Positions 62,281-64,000 of a DNA stretch of 64,000 nucleotides are shown in pieces. The first letter of the stretch is position 1; each line of letters opens with the position of its first letter. The translations under genes were made by a program, and so were the position numbers. Source of the stretch: Shewanella dokdonensis (lineage in GTDB: Bacteria > Pseudomonadota > Gammaproteobacteria > Enterobacterales > Shewanellaceae); NCBI RefSeq assembly GCF_018394335.1, contig NZ_CP074572.1:1860001-1924000 (forward strand). The letters are read 5' to 3'. The notes beneath the pieces were generated by a model. It did no database searches. It was not told the origin of the DNA and was given only the letters and a program-made list of their open reading frames with translations.

Positions 62281-62306
62281 AAAACGCCGACGAATGTCGG
62301 CGTTTT
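62281..62306. terminator. Bidirectional terminator after the Wzi-like gene
   Basis: Stem AAAACGCCGAC / GTCGGCGTTTT with loop GAAT, between convergent transcripts. Confidence 0.88.
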
Positions 62307-62310
62307 GCTA

Positions 62311-62472
62311 CTATGGACGACCCAATAACCGCCACCAAAAACACATTTCCAGTGAGGTTCCGGCTAGCACTAATACAAAACTGCTATAGTGAGCGCCTGA
62401 TGTATATGCCAGTAAGGCCGCTGGCAACAGTAATAGTGTGAGCCATCGTCGCTGTTTCCATAATCGAGACAT
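62311..62472 (-). CDS. Small membrane protein of unknown function (53 residues)
   Basis: A short gene with a basic start (SRLWKQRRW) and two hydrophobic segments (LTLLLLPAALLAYTSG and SFVLVLAGTSLEMCFWW). AGGAAAGGA lies 4-12 bp before the ATG. It ends 5 bp before the terminator. It is downstream of, and on the same strand as, the NatAB-like genes, so it may belong to their transcript. I do not recognise it. Confidence 0.62.
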   Translation of the reverse strand: MSRLWKQRRWLTLLLLPAALLAYTSGAHYSSFVLVLAGTSLEMCFWWRLLGRP

Positions 62473-62542
62473 TACTTTTCCTTTCCTGAATATAGGGCTA
62501 GGCCAAGCGTTAACTTGGGTCTAACGGCTGAACCTCTAGGCA

Positions 62543-63679
62543 TCATAAACCAAACACGACTTTTTCGCTGCGTAACATCCGCGCCAACGCGGTTGCTAGC
62601 ACTGCCGCAATCAATAATGTCAGTCCCGAGGCTATTGCCAGTTCCATCCACGGCAAGGTTTTACCCTTGATCACTTCCATCAGCGCCTGTTGCTGGCCGG
62701 AAACTGGCAGCCATTTCAGCACTTCAGGGGCGATGTTGTAGCTGGCACTCATGGCTAATGCCAATGGAATAAACATCACCATAGTCAGATAGGACTGCGC
62801 TTCCTTGAAGGTTTTCGCCATAAAAGAGACAAACAGTTGCAGGCTAGCAGCCAACATGGCAACAGGCAAACCCACTACCAGCATCAACAGCATAAACTGT
62901 GGGCTGATGCTGATACTGAAGCCTAATTCTGCCCATGGCACCAGCGGGTAGGCAAAGTGGGAAATCAGCAGGATCAATATCAATCCCAACATTGCAAAAG
63001 CGGTGACCGCTAGCAATTTGGAGATGACCAACTGGCCGGTGGTGACTGGGTGGCTCAGCAATAAGCCGAGTGAGTTGCGTTCCCGTTCGCCAGCACTGGT
63101 GTCAATTGCCAGATTCATGCCGGAGATAAACACCGAATACAGCATGGTAAACAGGGCAATGCCGAGGATCATGCCGCCTTTGGAGTCTGGCGTGGCCTGA
63201 TCATGCAGTTCCACTTTCAGCGGTTGCAACACGCGAGGGTCAATGCCTCGGGCTATCAGCCGCAAACTGCCCATCTCGGCAGAGTAGGCTTGCAGTGCTT
63301 TTTGTAGGCGGCGGATAGAATCCTGCATTTTTTCATCGGAGTTATCGGCAATGACGGTCACCTCGGCACTTTCGCCCCGCGCCATTTTTTGCGGATAGTC
63401 GGAGCTGATCTGTAACACCAGTTTGTCGGCCTTTTCTCCGCTGCCGCTGTTGATGCCTTGTTGCCCCAAGTAACGCACGAGATCCGGTGCCTTGTCGGCG
63501 TTCACCATCTTCACTGGCAAGTCTTCCGGGCTGGATAACTGATTGATCAACACAATAAACAGCCCACACATCAGCAGCGGTGTGCCGATGGCATAATACA
63601 ATCCCGCCAGCACCGAACGCTTATCACGACTGGCATCCACCAGCTCCTTACGCAGCAGCGTAAATACTTTTGCCATCAT
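62543..63679 (-). CDS. ABC transporter permease, NatB-like
   Basis: The 378-residue protein has an N-terminal membrane helix, a periplasmic domain of about 140 residues and five to six C-terminal membrane segments (FTMLYSVFISGMNLAIDTS and others). It follows the ATPase gene with a 3-bp overlap. GERERNSLGLLLSHPVTTGQ is the signature of the NatB/ABC-2 type. The pair may export Na+ or a drug; the substrate is not shown. Confidence 0.85.
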   Translation of the reverse strand: MMAKVFTLLRKELVDASRDKRSVLAGLYYAIGTPLLMCGLFIVLINQLSSPEDLPVKMVNADKAPDLVRYLGQQGINSGSGEKADKLVLQISSDYPQKMARGESAEVTVIADNSDEKMQDSIRRLQKALQAYSAEMGSLRLIARGIDPRVLQPLKVELHDQATPDSKGGMILGIALFTMLYSVFISGMNLAIDTSAGERERNSLGLLLSHPVTTGQLVISKLLAVTAFAMLGLILILLISHFAYPLVPWAELGFSISISPQFMLLMLVVGLPVAMLAASLQLFVSFMAKTFKEAQSYLTMVMFIPLALAMSASYNIAPEVLKWLPVSGQQQALMEVIKGKTLPWMELAIASGLTLLIAAVLATALARMLRSEKVVFGL

Positions 63680-64000
63680 GCGGCGATCCCCTCGTCTGTC
63701 CCTATCAACTGAATAAATGCTTCTTCCAGTGACGTTTGTCCGGTCTGTTCACATAACTGTTGCGGGCTGCCGATGGCTGCCACCTTACCGTTGGCCATCA
63801 CTATTACTCGGTCACAGAGTGCCGCCACTTCTTGCATCACATGGCTGGAAAACAGTACACAATGGCCTTGCTGTTTTAACTGCAACAGTAAATCCCGTAG
63901 CACCCGGGTACTCATTACATCTAACCCGCGGGTGGGTTCATCCAGAATGATATTGGTGGGCTGGTGCACAATTGCCTGTGCTAGCGCCGTTTTCATCCGT
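63676..64000 (-). CDS. ABC transporter ATP-binding protein, NatA-like (cut by window edge)
   Basis: Only the last 107 residues are in the window; the start is to the right. They include the Walker B motif NIILDEPTRGLDVMS, the D loop and the switch His in LFSSHVMQEV. The ending GKVAAIGSPQQL matches ABC-2 exporters. It overlaps the permease gene. Confidence 0.9.
   Translation of the reverse strand, partial: RMKTALAQAIVHQPTNIILDEPTRGLDVMSTRVLRDLLLQLKQQGHCVLFSSHVMQEVAALCDRVIVMANGKVAAIGSPQQLCEQTGQTSLEEAFIQLIGTDEGIAA

Overview
The window looks like part of the chromosome of a gammaproteobacterium of the Shewanella/Alteromonadales type. Pointers are nfuA beside comF and bioH, the lexA-sulA pair beside plsB, yihI with a DUF2489 gene and hemN, the Spot 42 RNA gene between engB and polA, kbl-tdh, and a waaA/kdkA/coaD lipopolysaccharide (LPS) block. 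Genus is inferred from gene content and order only. No phage, IS element, CRISPR array or rRNA was seen.

Layout. 1-6 kb: end of tex, a Gln-rich protein, bioH, comF, nfuA, a MATE pump and a polysaccharide deacetylase. 6.3-9.4 kb: an overlapping three-gene membrane glycosyl-transfer operon (GT2, VTT protein, ArnT-like). 9.5-14.6 kb: sulA-lexA under two SOS boxes, plsB-mtr and tRNA-Gly(CCC). 14.9-18.5 kb: a TonB-dependent receptor behind a Fur-box-like site, with a PepSY membrane protein. 18.8-21.7 kb: a VOC protein, a T2 ribonuclease and greB. 22.2-34.7 kb: an accessory block with two related sensor kinases and two response regulators, then a nine-gene same-strand cluster (Tat-targeted alpha/beta hydrolase, WrbA, YcaC-like hydrolase, YtcJ-like amidohydrolase, MFS carrier, two XapX proteins, DoxX, outer-membrane porin). 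34.7-51.9 kb: housekeeping genes (pldB, add, hemN, yihI, cytochrome c, engB, spf, polA, elbB, an M1 peptidase, glpEG, tdh-kbl). 52-62 kb: a TetR regulator and an LPS-core block (waaA, kdkA, five glycosyltransferase-like genes), then coaD and a Wzi-like protein. The end holds a NatAB-type ABC exporter.

The accessory block is the most interesting part. It has regulation (two kinases, a FixJ-type regulator, a lone receiver), entry or exit routes (porin, MFS) and enzymes (haloperoxidase-like hydrolase, quinone reductase, amide or imide hydrolases). This suggests sensing and processing of an amide or aromatic/electrophilic compound. The substrate cannot be read from the sequence.

About twenty genes, including the normally essential lexA, polA, engB, waaA and coaD, are each broken by one or two apparent one-base deletions. 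Most lie in runs of three to seven identical bases, and in every case adding one base restores the family sequence. This is best explained by sequencing or consensus error, so these genes are described here as intact CDS spans with the break position noted. An unannotated small RNA gene is proposed just downstream of spf.
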